A stretch of 64,000 nucleotides of DNA from contig MAAJ01000001.1 of the NCBI GenBank assembly GCA_002163085.1, positions 62,001 to 126,000 on the forward strand, given 5' to 3'. The translations under genes were made by a program, and so were the position numbers. Positions within the stretch are counted from its first letter, which is position 1. The number at the start of each line of letters is the position of its first letter. Source of the DNA: Methylophaga sp. 42_25_T18. GTDB lineage: Bacteria > Pseudomonadota > Gammaproteobacteria > Nitrosococcales > Methylophagaceae. Below, piece after piece: positions 35,747 through 46,348 of this stretch. The notes under the pieces were generated by a model. It was not told the origin of the DNA and made no database searches. It saw only the letters and a list, made by a program, of their open reading frames with translations.

Positions 35747-35823
35747 AAGTAGAAGTCCATTGTCTGTATGTTGAGCTATGCCCTAGCATGCCAGCATTTA
35801 CTCATATAATAAAGAAAAGAACT

Positions 35824-36726
35824 TTATTTTTTTCTGGCCCGCGGATGTGCCTTGTCATACACCTTAGCCAAGTGCTGAAAATCAACATGGGTATAGATTT
35901 GTGTTGTTGAAATATCAGCGTGACCTAATAACTCTTGTACCGCTCTTAAATCACCACTTGCTTCTAACATATGCGAGGCAAAAGCATGACGTAAACGATG
36001 TGGATGAACCTGTTCAGATATCCCATGTTTTTTGCCCCAATGACTGAGCCGTTTTTGAATGGAACGGACGCCAAGACGACCGCCTTGCTGAGTGATAAAT
36101 AAGGCACTTTGTTCAAAAAAACCTAATTCATCTCGTTTCTGTAACCATATATGTAACGCTTCAATGGCTTGCTTGCCTACCGGTATTACGCGACTTTTAT
36201 TACCTTTACCGGTGACATAAACCAGACTATCGCCGAAATCGACATCACGCAAATCTAAACTGGCTAACTCTGCCAAGCGTAAACCTGATGAGTAAAACAG
36301 CTCCATCATCGCGCGATCACGACACGCTATCATGGTGTCTTGTTGCGTATGGTCAAGCAAGCTTTGCATCTGATCGACATCCAAGGTTGATGGCAAGCGC
36401 TTTTCAGTTTTAGGAGCTTGTACCGCTTGAGCTGGGTTAGCCTCTGTTAATCCTTCACGAATTAAAAACCGATATAAACTCCGTACCGCAGAAAGGGCAC
36501 GCTGTATCGATCGCCCCGCTAAACCTTGTCGATGTAATTGAGCAATAAATTGACGAATATGTTTGGTTTTTATCTGAGACCAACTAGTCAGTTGCTGTTG
36601 CCCACAAAACGTTTCTAGTTGTGTTAAATCACGCCGATAATTAGTAACCGTATGATTAGACATCCGTTTTTCCTGCGCCAAATATTGCAGAAAAAGGACT
36701 ATCTCTTGATGTAACTCATCAGCCAT
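35824..36726 (-). CDS. xerC: Tyrosine recombinase XerC
   Basis: 300 residues. N-terminal SAM-like DNA-binding domain with HTVTNYRRDL; catalytic domain with Arg in SSGLRLAEL, HPHRLRHAFASHML, LLGHADISTTQIYTHV containing His and the Tyr nucleophile. It resolves chromosome dimers at dif with XerD. ATG at 36726 is preferred over a TTG one codon earlier; it overlaps the DUF484 stop by 8 bases. The context dapF-DUF484-xerC is the standard one, so this is a housekeeping recombinase and not an integron integrase. Confidence 0.95.
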   Translation of the reverse strand: MADELHQEIVLFLQYLAQEKRMSNHTVTNYRRDLTQLETFCGQQQLTSWSQIKTKHIRQFIAQLHRQGLAGRSIQRALSAVRSLYRFLIREGLTEANPAQAVQAPKTEKRLPSTLDVDQMQSLLDHTQQDTMIACRDRAMMELFYSSGLRLAELASLDLRDVDFGDSLVYVTGKGNKSRVIPVGKQAIEALHIWLQKRDELGFFEQSALFITQQGGRLGVRSIQKRLSHWGKKHGISEQVHPHRLRHAFASHMLEASGDLRAVQELLGHADISTTQIYTHVDFQHLAKVYDKAHPRARKK

Positions 36727-37426
36727 CAATGTGATGACAATATTGGCGTAATAAGCGCATCAACACATCACCCAAAAATGCCAAATACACCGTGCCCATA
36801 TCTGAATGAAAACGGTTAGCATCATAGCTTCCTATCGCTAAGATACCGGCGCAGGGTTCATGTCCTAAGGGTAAACAGGCAACCGATGCTACATCGTTGG
36901 CTTGCTCGCCAAATAACACCGTTTTTTGTGCTTTTGTTAGACGTCCACAAACGGGTTGTTGCTTAGCCAATAGGCTGTCAAAAACCTTTAAGCTTTTATC
37001 ATCGACATGTAATTGACTGATATTACCTTCAACTTTCGGAAGTTTAGCAATATCGTCACCGCTATAAAATAGTCGCAGTGCCACTTCATCAGCATCAAAC
37101 TCCTGCTTTAACTCCACGACCAATAAAGTTAACAACTCATCAATACTCAACGCATCCATCAAACGTAGGCATAAACGATGAATTCTGTCTTGAAGTTCGC
37201 TATTGCTATGGGCATTTTCAATTAAAGCATTGAGCTGCTCATGCAGCTTTTGCGTCTTAACTTGTAACCGCTGGGTTTGTCGCTGTGCTAGCGATATAGT
37301 GCCATCCGGCGATTGATTTAATTGAAGCGATTCTAAGGCTTCTGGGTTATTCATAAAGAAGTCGGTATTTTCATCCAAATACTGTACGACCTGCTCTATT
37401 GTTAATGACTGTGTATCGTCGCCCAC
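36719..37426 (-). CDS. DUF484 family protein (GAF-like)
   Basis: 235 residues of the DUF484 family always found between dapF and xerC. An N-terminal helical part ([19 protein letters not shown]) and coiled region precede a GAF-like domain with [24 protein letters not shown]. Function unknown. The GTG start at 37426 has GGAG 7 bases upstream and lies 25 bases inside the end of dapF, so translation is coupled. Confidence 0.9.
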   Translation of the reverse strand: MGDDTQSLTIEQVVQYLDENTDFFMNNPEALESLQLNQSPDGTISLAQRQTQRLQVKTQKLHEQLNALIENAHSNSELQDRIHRLCLRLMDALSIDELLTLLVVELKQEFDADEVALRLFYSGDDIAKLPKVEGNISQLHVDDKSLKVFDSLLAKQQPVCGRLTKAQKTVLFGEQANDVASVACLPLGHEPCAGILAIGSYDANRFHSDMGTVYLAFLGDVLMRLLRQYCHHIDG

Positions 37427-38250
37427 GAAATTTCTCCATCAAATACATGTGTTGCTGGCCCGGTCATCCACACTGATGATTCATCATCAGGCCATGCAAT
37501 TAATAATTCACCACCAGGAAGTTTAACTTTAACTTCTCGTGTCAATAAACCTCGCTGAATACCACTTACCACCGCAGCACATGCGCCAGTACCACAGGCT
37601 TTTGTCTCACCGACACCTCGCTCATATACTCTCAATATAACGTGTTCAGGACTCACTATCTGCATAAACCCTGCATTGACTCGCTCCGGAAATTTCTCAT
37701 GACTTTCTATCATCGGACCCAGTCTTGCCACATCTGCCATATCTGCATCGTCGACTAGCATGACCGCATGAGGATTGCCCATAGATAAGGCGCCCACTTC
37801 GACTATTTCATTCGCCGCCAGAGGTAATGAATACGTTATTGAGAGTTTCTCGGTATTAAATGGAATTTTTCTCGGTTCAAACCGAGGTAAGCCCATATCA
37901 ACTCTAACGTCATAGTCTGCTTGTAGGCTAGGGTAGATCACTCCGGAAGCGGTTTCTACTGCAATCGTATCTTTGTCGGTCATCGCTTTATCGCGAACAA
38001 AGCGGGCAAAGCAGCGAACACCATTGCCACATTGTTCAACTTCGCTACCATCGGCATTAAAAATCCGATAACGAAAATCGACGTCGTGTGCACTCGCGTT
38101 TTCAACTAACAGGAGTTGATCACAACCAATGCCAAACTGGCGATCAGCTAAAAATTGGATCTGTCCAATACTGAGTTCGACTTGCTGGTTAATGGCATCA
38201 ATCACAATAAAGTCGTTGCCCAAGCCATGCATTTTGGTAAATTTCAACAT
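37402..38250 (-). CDS. dapF: Diaminopimelate epimerase
   Basis: 282 residues. Converts LL- to meso-diaminopimelate for lysine and peptidoglycan. The two catalytic Cys are in [13 protein letters not shown] and [11 protein letters not shown]; it starts with [17 protein letters not shown], the family N-terminus. ATG at 38250 is chosen because the extra 33 upstream residues of the open frame overlap lysA and have no family likeness. Downstream of lysA by 4 bases and overlapping DUF484. Confidence 0.95.
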   Translation of the reverse strand: MLKFTKMHGLGNDFIVIDAINQQVELSIGQIQFLADRQFGIGCDQLLLVENASAHDVDFRYRIFNADGSEVEQCGNGVRCFARFVRDKAMTDKDTIAVETASGVIYPSLQADYDVRVDMGLPRFEPRKIPFNTEKLSITYSLPLAANEIVEVGALSMGNPHAVMLVDDADMADVARLGPMIESHEKFPERVNAGFMQIVSPEHVILRVYERGVGETKACGTGACAAVVSGIQRGLLTREVKVKLPGGELLIAWPDDESSVWMTGPATHVFDGEISWATIHSH

Positions 38251-38254
38251 TTCA

Positions 38255-39505
38255 TTAGGCCGGCAAAAGGTGTTCGCCTGCAAATAAAGACTCCACAGTT
38301 TCTCGTTCTCGCACCAGATGAACTTGGTCACCATCGACCATGATCTCAACCACTCGCGGACGTGAATTATAGTTTGAACTCATAGTGAAACCATAAGCAC
38401 CGGCGGAACGTATCGCTAACAAATCACCAGCATTGATCGCTAATAAACGGTCCTTACCAAGAAAGTCACCTGTTTCACATATCGGACCAACGATATCGTA
38501 CTTCGCTGTCTGAGCCGTTTCATCTTGAACCACGGGCTGAATTTCTTGCCATGATTGATATAACGCTGGACGCAATAAATCATTCATCGCTGCATCAACA
38601 ATGGCAAACTGTCGATCTTCCGTCGGTTTTATGTATTCTACTTTCGTGACTAAGATGCCAGAATTACCCGCAATCGCACGACCTGGTTCTAATAAAATTT
38701 CTAGATCCCGATCTATTAACAATTCACGTAATGCAGCGGCGTACTCAGCCGGAGTTGGTGGTGTCTCATCTTTATAATTTATACCCAAACCACCGCCAAT
38801 ATCCAAATGCGACAGCACAATCCCATTTTCAGCCAGCTTATCGATTAACACCAATACGCGTTTCAACGCATCAACAAAAGGGGTAACAGTCGTAAGCTGG
38901 GAACCTATGTGACAATCTATCCCGACGACATCTAAGTTGTTCATCGCCTCTGCTTGAGCATATACCGACTCGGCTTGCTCAATCGCAATACCAAATTTAT
39001 TTTCTTTTAGTCCAGTTGAAATATAAGGATGTGTTTGCGCATCAACATCAGGGTTCACTCGTATTGAAATTGCAGCCTTTAATCCCATTTCAGCTGCGAC
39101 CTGATTAATTCGTTCTAATTCTGGAATCGATTCAACATTAAAACAGCGAATCTTCTGTTCTAGTGCGAATCGAATTTCCGCAACTGTTTTACCAACACCG
39201 GAAAAAACCGTACGATCTGCACGACCACCGGCAGCAAGCACACGCGCAAGTTCGCCAGCAGAAACAATATCAAAACCCGAACCAAGTTTGGCTAATACAT
39301 TTAACACGGCAAGATTTGAATTTGCTTTTACTGCATAACAAATACTGTGTGCTTGACCAGAAAAAGCCTGATCAAATGCTTGCCAATGACGTTCTAATGT
39401 TGCGCGTGAATAGATATAAGCGGGGGAACCAAACTTGGCTGTGATATCAGTGACAGCAACATCTTCAGCAAACAATTGCCCTGATCGATAATCAAAATAA
39501 TCCAT
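38255..39505 (-). CDS. lysA: Diaminopimelate decarboxylase
   Basis: 416 residues, PLP-dependent fold III. The PLP Lys is in [13 protein letters not shown] near residue 60; [13 protein letters not shown] and EPGRAI follow, and [11 protein letters not shown] has the conserved Cys. It makes lysine from meso-diaminopimelate. It sits between lptM and dapF, the pseudomonad-type order, whereas E. coli has lysA elsewhere. Start ATG 39505 lies 9 bases after the lptM stop. Confidence 0.95.
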   Translation of the reverse strand: MDYFDYRSGQLFAEDVAVTDITAKFGSPAYIYSRATLERHWQAFDQAFSGQAHSICYAVKANSNLAVLNVLAKLGSGFDIVSAGELARVLAAGGRADRTVFSGVGKTVAEIRFALEQKIRCFNVESIPELERINQVAAEMGLKAAISIRVNPDVDAQTHPYISTGLKENKFGIAIEQAESVYAQAEAMNNLDVVGIDCHIGSQLTTVTPFVDALKRVLVLIDKLAENGIVLSHLDIGGGLGINYKDETPPTPAEYAAALRELLIDRDLEILLEPGRAIAGNSGILVTKVEYIKPTEDRQFAIVDAAMNDLLRPALYQSWQEIQPVVQDETAQTAKYDIVGPICETGDFLGKDRLLAINAGDLLAIRSAGAYGFTMSSNYNSRPRVVEIMVDGDQVHLVRERETVESLFAGEHLLPA

Positions 39506-39514
39506 GTTTGTTGT

Positions 39515-39643
39515 TTAACCTATCCAACCTAGTAAAGCCTTACCTTCTGGTAAGTATAAATCGCCCTTTTGCCCACAAGCCGTCAAAATTGTTAATGCAC
39601 ACAGCACCAATAAAAGTCGTTTTCGACGCGTCATTATTTTCAT
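39515..39643 (-). CDS. lptM: LptM (YifL) small lipoprotein
   Basis: 42-residue lipoprotein: MKIMTRRKRLLLVLCALTI signal, lipobox LTAC, then GQKGDLYLPEG, the conserved LptM/YifL signature. In E. coli LptM assists maturation of the LptDE complex that inserts LPS into the outer membrane. ATG at 39643 lies 7 bases from AGGGGA; an ATG at 39649 is too close to that site. The gene is immediately upstream of lysA-dapF, as yifL is of dapF in E. coli. Confidence 0.88.
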   Translation of the reverse strand: MKIMTRRKRLLLVLCALTILTACGQKGDLYLPEGKALLGWIG

Positions 39644-39790
39644 GATCATGTCCCCTAATGATTAATATCGAGCAGTATATACGGGAATAATAGTGCTCGT
39701 CTCAATTTGAGAACTAGAATTTATTCCCCAAGTTACATAATATTACTTATTAGAAGACAAAATAGCGGCATAAGGAATCACTCACTAGTC

Positions 39791-41506
39791 ATGGCAAATA
39801 CGGCAACATCAGTAAGACTCAGCGGTCTAGCACGGCGTCTTGTTAGTGACGGGCTATTGACTGAAGACAATGCCCAAACCGCACAATCTGCCGCAAAAGA
39901 AGCAAAACAGGCTTTTGTTAGCTATTTGGTCAACCATAAAATTCTTGGCAGTGCTGATTTGGCTTCCGTTGCATCACAAGAGTTCGGTGTCCCCTTATTT
40001 GATATCAACGCAATGAATATGGAACTGGCCTCCACGGACCTTATTCAAGAAAAGCTCATTCGCCAACATAATGCCCTACCGCTATATCAACGAGGGAAGC
40101 GCCTGTATGTGGCAGTGTCTGATCCAACTAATCTTCAAGCTTTAGACGAATTTCAATTTAATACTGGTTTAAATACTTACCCGCTGCTAGTTGATGAATT
40201 ACAACTCTCCACTGCAATTGAAAAATCTTTAGATAAATCGAATGATCAATTAGACGATTTCGGAGATGCAGAGTTAGATGATATCGATCTTGGCCCGGAT
40301 GATACCGATCAAAAAGACGATGGCGCAGATGCCAATATCGATGACACCCCCGTGGTGCGATTCATTAATGGTATTTTGACTACGGCGATTAAGGCCGGGG
40401 CTTCAGATATCCACTTTGAACCTTATGAAAAAAAATATCGCGTACGCACTCGTATCGATGGTATTTTACATGAAAGTAAAACCGCTCCTGTTGCCTTGTC
40501 TGGCCGAATTGCTGCGCGTCTAAAAGTATTATCCCGCTTAAATATTGCTGAACGTCGTATACCTCAAGATGGCCGCATGCGAATGAAGTTATCGAAAACC
40601 AAGGCCATCGATTTTCGTGTTAGTACTTGCCCCACTTTATTTGGTGAAAAGATTGTTTTACGTATTTTGGATCCAACCAGCGCCCAGTTAGGAATTGATG
40701 CTCTTGGTTACGAGGAAGATCAAAAGAAAATATTTATTGATACTATGCATAAACCCTATGGCATGGTTCTGGTTACCGGTCCAACGGGCAGTGGTAAAAC
40801 AGTTTCTTTATATACTGCGCTGAATATTCTCAATACCGATGACCGTAATATTTCAACGGCTGAAGATCCCGCAGAAATAAGTCTGGCCGGCATTAATCAA
40901 GTCAACATAAACCCCGTCGTCGGTCTCAGCTTTTCATCGGTATTACGTGCATTTTTACGCCAAGATCCTGACATAATCATGGTCGGTGAGATACGGGATT
41001 TGGAAACCGCCGAAATTGCAATAAAAGCAGCGCAAACGGGTCATATGGTATTTTCCACCTTGCATACCAATGACGCACCGCAAACATTGACTCGCTTAGC
41101 CAATATGGGCGTTCCTCCTTTCAATATTGCCTCAGCAGTTTCACTAATCATTGCTCAACGTTTGGCGCGGCGTTTATGTAACCATTGTAAAATTGAAGAA
41201 GACCTGCCTCCGGATGTTTTATCAGATGAAGGATATAGCCAGGAACAGATTGATGAGGGTATTTCCGTCTATAAAGCAGTGGGCTGTGATAGTTGTACTG
41301 AAGGCTATAAGGGCCGAGTAGGCATTTATCAAGTAATGCCTATATCTGATGCTATGGGTCGAATCATTATGGAGGGTGGCAATGCTATCCAATTAGCCGA
41401 CCAGGCAGCATTGGAAGGCGTTGACGATCTAATCACTTCTGGGCTGAAAAAAGTGGCCGCTGGACTTACCAGTCTCGAAGAAGTTAACCGTGTTATTAAG
41501 GAGTAA
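39791..41506 (+). CDS. pilB: Type IV pilus extension ATPase PilB
   Basis: 571 residues. Hexameric ATPase that powers pilus extension at the inner membrane. N-terminal MshEN/N2 domain, a very acidic linker (about 150-185, many Asp), then the ATPase domain with Walker A GPTGSGKTVSLY (about 330), Asp box, Walker B and a zinc Cys4 (CNHCK ... CDSC). ATG at 39791 is chosen; a TTG at 39707 would add 28 residues unlike the family. The gene begins the pilBCD-coaE operon and is divergent from lptM. Confidence 0.95.
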   Translation: MANTATSVRLSGLARRLVSDGLLTEDNAQTAQSAAKEAKQAFVSYLVNHKILGSADLASVASQEFGVPLFDINAMNMELASTDLIQEKLIRQHNALPLYQRGKRLYVAVSDPTNLQALDEFQFNTGLNTYPLLVDELQLSTAIEKSLDKSNDQLDDFGDAELDDIDLGPDDTDQKDDGADANIDDTPVVRFINGILTTAIKAGASDIHFEPYEKKYRVRTRIDGILHESKTAPVALSGRIAARLKVLSRLNIAERRIPQDGRMRMKLSKTKAIDFRVSTCPTLFGEKIVLRILDPTSAQLGIDALGYEEDQKKIFIDTMHKPYGMVLVTGPTGSGKTVSLYTALNILNTDDRNISTAEDPAEISLAGINQVNINPVVGLSFSSVLRAFLRQDPDIIMVGEIRDLETAEIAIKAAQTGHMVFSTLHTNDAPQTLTRLANMGVPPFNIASAVSLIIAQRLARRLCNHCKIEEDLPPDVLSDEGYSQEQIDEGISVYKAVGCDSCTEGYKGRVGIYQVMPISDAMGRIIMEGGNAIQLADQAALEGVDDLITSGLKKVAAGLTSLEEVNRVIKE

Positions 41507-41509
41507 TCC

Positions 41510-42745
41510 GTGGCACAAGCTAACAAGAAAAAAAAAGCGAAAGTTCAGCCCGTCTTTATTTGGCAAGGCACCAATAAAAATGGCCGTAAAGTAAAAGGCG
41601 AACAATCGGGTGACAGTATTAACACTGTCAAAGCGCATTTGCGTCGGCAAGGTATCATCCCTTTAAAGGTAAAGAAAAAACCTAAAGACTTATTTGCCGC
41701 CAGGAAACCACCTATCACACCGGCTGACATTGCCATCTTCAGTCGTATGCTGGCGACAATGATGGCAGCAGGTGTACCCTTAATGCAATCAATGCAAATT
41801 ATTGGCGAAGGCCATGAAAATGCCAGCATGCAGGACATGATTTTAGCTATTAAGGCGGATGTAGAATCCGGAACTAGCTTGACAGAATCTTTAGCCAAGT
41901 TCCCCCTCCATTTTGATGATTTATTTGTCAACTTAGTCAATGCAGGTGAGCAATCCGGTACGCTTGAATCCTTATTGAATGAAATTGCCACCTATAAGGA
42001 AAAAACCGAAGCACTTAAAGCTAAAATTAAAAAAGCCTTAGTCTACCCAGCGTCCATCATCGTTGTTGCTTTTGTCGTTACCGCCATCTTAATGATCTTT
42101 GTTATTCCTCAGTTCGAAGATTTATTTAAAGGCTTTGGCGCAGACTTACCAGGATTAACATTAGTAGTTATTCGAATTTCTGAAGTATTCCAACAATACT
42201 GGTGGTTAATTTTCGGCACCATAATTGGTGTTGTTGTCGGCATTATGCAAGCTAAAAAACGATCTCGCAAAGTCCAGCATTTCTTCGATCGTTTATTACT
42301 CAAAATTCCCGTTATTGGTGATGTCGTCTACAAAGGTGCCATCGCCCGTTTTGCCCGCACCTTTTCGACTATGTTTAAAGCCGGCGTACCTCTCGTAGAA
42401 GCGATGGTTTCGGTGGCGGGCGCCACCGGCAACATTGTCTTTAGTGAAGCAACCATGGTAATGCGCGATGATGTATCTACTGGCACACAACTTAACAAAG
42501 CCATGGCGGATACTGAGTTATTTCCTAATATGGTGGTGCAAATGGTTGCTATTGGTGAAGAGTCGGGTTCTTTAGATGCGATGTTAGCCAAAGTTGCTGA
42601 CTTTTATGAGCGTGAAGTAGATGATGCCGTCGATAATATGACGGCTCTAATGGAACCGATGATCATGGTCATTCTGGGCGGCCTAATCGGTACCCTAGTC
42701 ATTGCCATGTACCTACCTATATTCAAATTAGGCGCTGTCGTGTAA
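41510..42745 (+). CDS. pilC: Type IV pilus inner-membrane platform protein PilC
   Basis: 411 residues with two repeated GspF domains (about 75-195 and 278-400) each with ARMLATMMAAGVPL- and ARTFSTMFKAGVPLVEA-type motifs, and three membrane helices (about 175-200, 220-245, 380-405). Anchors PilB and PilT to the pilus base. GTG start at 41510 with AAGGAG 6 bases upstream, 3 bases after the pilB stop. Confidence 0.95.
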   Translation: MAQANKKKKAKVQPVFIWQGTNKNGRKVKGEQSGDSINTVKAHLRRQGIIPLKVKKKPKDLFAARKPPITPADIAIFSRMLATMMAAGVPLMQSMQIIGEGHENASMQDMILAIKADVESGTSLTESLAKFPLHFDDLFVNLVNAGEQSGTLESLLNEIATYKEKTEALKAKIKKALVYPASIIVVAFVVTAILMIFVIPQFEDLFKGFGADLPGLTLVVIRISEVFQQYWWLIFGTIIGVVVGIMQAKKRSRKVQHFFDRLLLKIPVIGDVVYKGAIARFARTFSTMFKAGVPLVEAMVSVAGATGNIVFSEATMVMRDDVSTGTQLNKAMADTELFPNMVVQMVAIGEESGSLDAMLAKVADFYEREVDDAVDNMTALMEPMIMVILGGLIGTLVIAMYLPIFKLGAVV

Positions 42746-42747
42746 AT

Positions 42748-43617
42748 ATGGTCATTATTGATTTATTACAAAGTTCTAGCTCGATATTTATTTCAACTGT
42801 CATTATTTTAGGACTACTTGTAGGTAGCTTCCTCAATGTGGTTATTTATCGCCTGCCGTTAATGATGCAACAAGACTGGCAGGCTCAATGTGCTGAACTA
42901 GCGGGACAAACTAGCAATAAGCTAGAGCCACCTCTTACCTTGAGTTCACCGCGTTCACGTTGCCCACACTGTAATCATGCCATTAGTGCACTAGAGAACA
43001 TTCCCGTTATCAGCTTTTTGCTTTTAAGAGGGAAATGTAAACAATGTAAAACATCAATTTCAAAACGTTATCCACTAATTGAGCTCCTTTCAGGTACCTT
43101 ATCCGGCATCGTCGCCTTTCATTTTGGTTTTGATTGGTCATGCCTAGGCGCCTTATTACTAACTTGGTCCTTGATCGCTTTAACGTTTATTGATGTTGAC
43201 CATCAACTCCTCCCTGACAGCATTACTCTTCCTTTGTTGTGGTTCGGTATTTTTTTCAACTTATTTGATGTCTATACCAGTCTTACCTCCAGTGTGATTG
43301 GCGCTATTGCAGGTTATTTGTCTTTATGGTTAGTATTCCACTGCTTCCGTCTTGCTACCGGTAAAGAAGGAATGGGCTACGGTGACTTTAAACTATTAGC
43401 CGCACTAGGCGCCTGGATTGGCTGGTCATTTCTTCCTACCATTATTCTGTTGTCCTCTCTTGTCGGCGCCACTGTAGGCATCAGCTTAATCCTGCTTCGC
43501 CAACAAAGTAGTGATGTCCCCATTCCTTTCGGCCCTTACCTTGCTGCTGCAGGTTGGATCGCCTTGATCTGGGGTGATGTTATTAATCAGGCCTATTTAA
43601 ACTGGTCGGGCCTCTAA
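42748..43617 (+). CDS. pilD: Prepilin peptidase/N-methyltransferase PilD
   Basis: 289 residues, polytopic. The N-terminal cytoplasmic loop has the zinc quartet CPHCNH ... CKQCK of the methyltransferase part; the aspartate protease part has IDVDHQLLPD and GMGYGDFKLL, with the two catalytic Asp. It cleaves and N-methylates type IV prepilins and type II secretion pseudopilins. Starts 2 bases after pilC. Confidence 0.95.
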   Translation: MVIIDLLQSSSSIFISTVIILGLLVGSFLNVVIYRLPLMMQQDWQAQCAELAGQTSNKLEPPLTLSSPRSRCPHCNHAISALENIPVISFLLLRGKCKQCKTSISKRYPLIELLSGTLSGIVAFHFGFDWSCLGALLLTWSLIALTFIDVDHQLLPDSITLPLLWFGIFFNLFDVYTSLTSSVIGAIAGYLSLWLVFHCFRLATGKEGMGYGDFKLLAALGAWIGWSFLPTIILLSSLVGATVGISLILLRQQSSDVPIPFGPYLAAAGWIALIWGDVINQAYLNWSGL

Positions 43618-43623
43618 TCATTC

Positions 43624-44238
43624 ATGTTAAAAATCGGTCTAACCGGCGGCATTGCCAGCGGTAAATCTACTGTATGTCAGTTGTTCTCAGCTCATGGTAT
43701 TGAAGTCATTGATGCTGATATTATTGCCCGTCAACTGGTCGAACCAGATCAACCTTGCCTGAAGACAATTATTCAAACTTTTGGTAAAAAAGTCCTGTTT
43801 GAAAATGGCGATCTCGATCGCGCTCAGCTACGACAGCTTATCTTTGCTGATGATAACGCGAGACAGCAACTAGAAAGCATCTTGCACCCCCGTATTAGGC
43901 AGCAACTCATCAAACTCAGTGACGATGCAACTTCTCCCTATTGCATACTCACTATTCCATTATTGATTGAGGCGAACATGATTCCCCTGGTTGATCGAGT
44001 ACTGGTAATAGATCTTGAGCTTACTGAACAACTCAACCGCGTCTGCCAGCGAGATAATATCTCGCCCCTACAAGCCAAGGCCATTATCTCTAGTCAAAGT
44101 TCAGCCAGTCAAAGAAATTCAGTGGCTGACGACATTATCAATAATAATAATTCGCCAGAAAGTCTTACTGAACTCGTGAGTCAACTTCATAAAAAATACC
44201 TTGATATAGTCAATACTATGACTACAGGTTGCCAGTAG
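43624..44238 (+). CDS. coaE: Dephospho-CoA kinase
   Basis: 204 residues. P-loop GGIASGKST (8-16) and DADIIARQLVEP binding dephospho-CoA. Catalyses the last step of CoA synthesis. Starts 6 bases after pilD, the standard pilD-coaE pair of Gammaproteobacteria. Normal length. Confidence 0.95.
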   Translation: MLKIGLTGGIASGKSTVCQLFSAHGIEVIDADIIARQLVEPDQPCLKTIIQTFGKKVLFENGDLDRAQLRQLIFADDNARQQLESILHPRIRQQLIKLSDDATSPYCILTIPLLIEANMIPLVDRVLVIDLELTEQLNRVCQRDNISPLQAKAIISSQSSASQRNSVADDIINNNNSPESLTELVSQLHKKYLDIVNTMTTGCQ

Positions 44239-44298
44239 CGCCATAGTCGTGGAGAATAGCTACTTTATTGATAACAGCTCACTAAAATAATATAAATT

Positions 44299-45069
44299 GT
44301 GGCCGATCACATCATCTACGAACAACCGCTCAACGAGCGTATACGTACCTTTCTCAGACTTGAGTTTTTGTTTTCGCGTGTTGATAACGCATTGCAAAAA
44401 AATTCAGAGTCAACTAATCGTGATGCCATCGATAGTTTACTTAATATTCTCTCCGTTTTTGAACGCAGCGATCTTAAAGCCGAAATTATTAAAGAGTTGG
44501 AACGACTGATCGCCAACCTAACAGCACTTGAACATACCCCTGGTGTCGATAAAGCAGCATTGGAACAACTGCTTGCAGAACTTGACCAAAATCTTGATGC
44601 GCTACACCTTACTAAGTCTGCCATTGGTCAAAATTTACGTGAAAATGATTTTTTATATGGTATTCGCCAACGTTCAAGCATTGCCGGTGGCACATGTGAC
44701 TTTGATTTGCCTGCTTATCATTTCTGGCTGCAACACACGAGCGATGAAACCCGCCAGTCACAAATATTAAACTGGTCAAACCAGTTTTCAGCCGTCCGGG
44801 CCGCCATTGATATCAGTCTGCAATTGATCCGCGACAGTTCCAGATTCAATGAATTTAGTACCTCATCTGGTTTTTATCAACACAGCCTAGATAGTAACCA
44901 ACCGACACAATTAATTCGAATAAAACTCCCACAAACAGCTGAATATTATCCTGAAATTAGTGGTGGCAAACATCGTTTTACTGTTCGATTAATGAACTTT
45001 AATATCAATCAACGTCCACAGCAGATAAGTGAAGATATAAATTTTTTACTTAGCTGTTGTGTAATGTAA
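44299..45069 (+). CDS. zapD: Cell division protein ZapD
   Basis: 256 residues of the ZapD (YacF, DUF1342) family, an FtsZ-bundling protein. It starts [18 protein letters not shown], the family hallmark, then an all-alpha region, and ends in the beta domain ([25 protein letters not shown]). The GTG start at 44299 lacks a strong ribosome site but fits the family N-terminus. It lies between coaE and yacG, the usual order. Confidence 0.93.
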   Translation: MADHIIYEQPLNERIRTFLRLEFLFSRVDNALQKNSESTNRDAIDSLLNILSVFERSDLKAEIIKELERLIANLTALEHTPGVDKAALEQLLAELDQNLDALHLTKSAIGQNLRENDFLYGIRQRSSIAGGTCDFDLPAYHFWLQHTSDETRQSQILNWSNQFSAVRAAIDISLQLIRDSSRFNEFSTSSGFYQHSLDSNQPTQLIRIKLPQTAEYYPEISGGKHRFTVRLMNFNINQRPQQISEDINFLLSCCVM

Positions 45070-45071
45070 AT

Positions 45072-45260
45072 ATGGTCAAAACAGTTACTTGCCCACAATG
45101 TGGCAACTCCGTTCCTTGGCAAGATGATCAGCTGTGGAAACCTTTTTGTAGTGAGCGCTGTAAGCTTATTGATTTAGGAGACTGGGCAAGCGAAAACCAC
45201 CGTATCAAGGGTGAAGAATTACCGCCGTTAAATAGCCAAGGTTCATCAGACTTTCACTAG
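45072..45260 (+). CDS. yacG: DNA gyrase inhibitor YacG
   Basis: 62 residues. Zinc-binding Cys in [11 protein letters not shown] and [16 protein letters not shown], the complete YacG signature. Binds GyrB and inhibits gyrase. ATG at 45072 is used, 2 bases after the zapD stop; an open frame extends upstream into zapD without family likeness. Confidence 0.92.
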   Translation: MVKTVTCPQCGNSVPWQDDQLWKPFCSERCKLIDLGDWASENHRIKGEELPPLNSQGSSDFH

Positions 45261-45270
45261 GGCCTGCTTG

Positions 45271-46347
45271 TTAGGCATCGCCAGCAGTCAAAATCCCTTG
45301 CTGGAATGAAAAATCTATCATTCGATTTAAAGGTTTCAACGCTTGTTGACGTATTTGTTCGTCCACTTCTATCGTATTGTTCATATCACGCAACGTTTCA
45401 TATAGATTGCCCAGCGTATTCATTGCCATCCAAGGACAGTGCGCACAGCTTTTACAGCTGGCACTTTTTCCGCCTGTGGGCGCAGGAATAAGTCGTTTTT
45501 CAGGAACGACCTGACTCATTTTATAAAATAGCCCATGATCTGTTGCGATGATCAAGGTATCAGCCGGTGATGCCTTGCCAGCAGCAATGATTTGTTTTGT
45601 TGAGCCCACAAAATCTGCTTTTGCAATAACCGCTTCGGGTGATTCAGGATGAACTAACACCTCGGCATCCGGATGTTTTTCCATTAGCTGCTCAAGTTCA
45701 TGTAACTTAAATTCATCATGAACAACACAATGACCTTGCCAAAGAATCATGTCAGCACCGGTTTTATTTTTTATATATTGACCTAAATGACGGTCAGGTC
45801 CCCAAATAATCTTCTTACCTTGCGACATCAAGTTTTCAATAATTTGTATCGCATTACTGGAGGTCACAATCCAATCAGCCCGTGCTTTGACTTCAACACT
45901 GGTATTCGCATAGACCACCACTTCACGATCAGGGTGCTCGTCACAGAAACGACTAAACTCATCTATTGGACAGCCTAGGTCTAATGAACACTCTGCATCC
46001 AAGGTCGGCATGAGCACTGTTTTCTCAGGGCTTAAAATTTTGGCGGTTTCCCCCATAAACCGTACACCACACACCACAAGCGTTTTAGCCTCATGTTGCG
46101 CCCCAAAATTAGCCATATCCAATGAATCCGAAACATAACCACCTGTCTCTTCCGCCAAGGCTTGTAATTCATCATCAACATAGTAATGGGCAATTACAAC
46201 GGCATCTTTTTGTTTTAACAAAACCTTAATTTTATCGGTATAACTTATTTTCTCAGCATCCGTTAACCATGGGTTTGGCGAGACGTTATCAATAATATTA
46301 TCAATATTCGTTTGCAATTTTTTGGGTATGGATTCTGCCAGACTCAT
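45271..46347 (-). CDS. nadA: Quinolinate synthase
   Basis: 358 residues. Makes quinolinate from iminoaspartate and dihydroxyacetone phosphate for NAD, using a [4Fe-4S] cluster; cluster Cys lie in [17 protein letters not shown] and [20 protein letters not shown] near residue 55 is the substrate motif. Convergent with yacG, 10 bases apart, with a small 4-pair inverted repeat there. nadB and nadC are not nearby. Confidence 0.93.
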   Translation of the reverse strand: MSLAESIPKKLQTNIDNIIDNVSPNPWLTDAEKISYTDKIKVLLKQKDAVVIAHYYVDDELQALAEETGGYVSDSLDMANFGAQHEAKTLVVCGVRFMGETAKILSPEKTVLMPTLDAECSLDLGCPIDEFSRFCDEHPDREVVVYANTSVEVKARADWIVTSSNAIQIIENLMSQGKKIIWGPDRHLGQYIKNKTGADMILWQGHCVVHDEFKLHELEQLMEKHPDAEVLVHPESPEAVIAKADFVGSTKQIIAAGKASPADTLIIATDHGLFYKMSQVVPEKRLIPAPTGGKSASCKSCAHCPWMAMNTLGNLYETLRDMNNTIEVDEQIRQQALKPLNRMIDFSFQQGILTAGDA

Positions 46348-46348
46348 T

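Noticed and set aside
35824..36726. Tyrosine recombinase as the integrase of an integron
   Set aside because: It sits in the dapF-DUF484-xerC order and lacks the extra helix region expected of IntI; it is housekeeping XerC.
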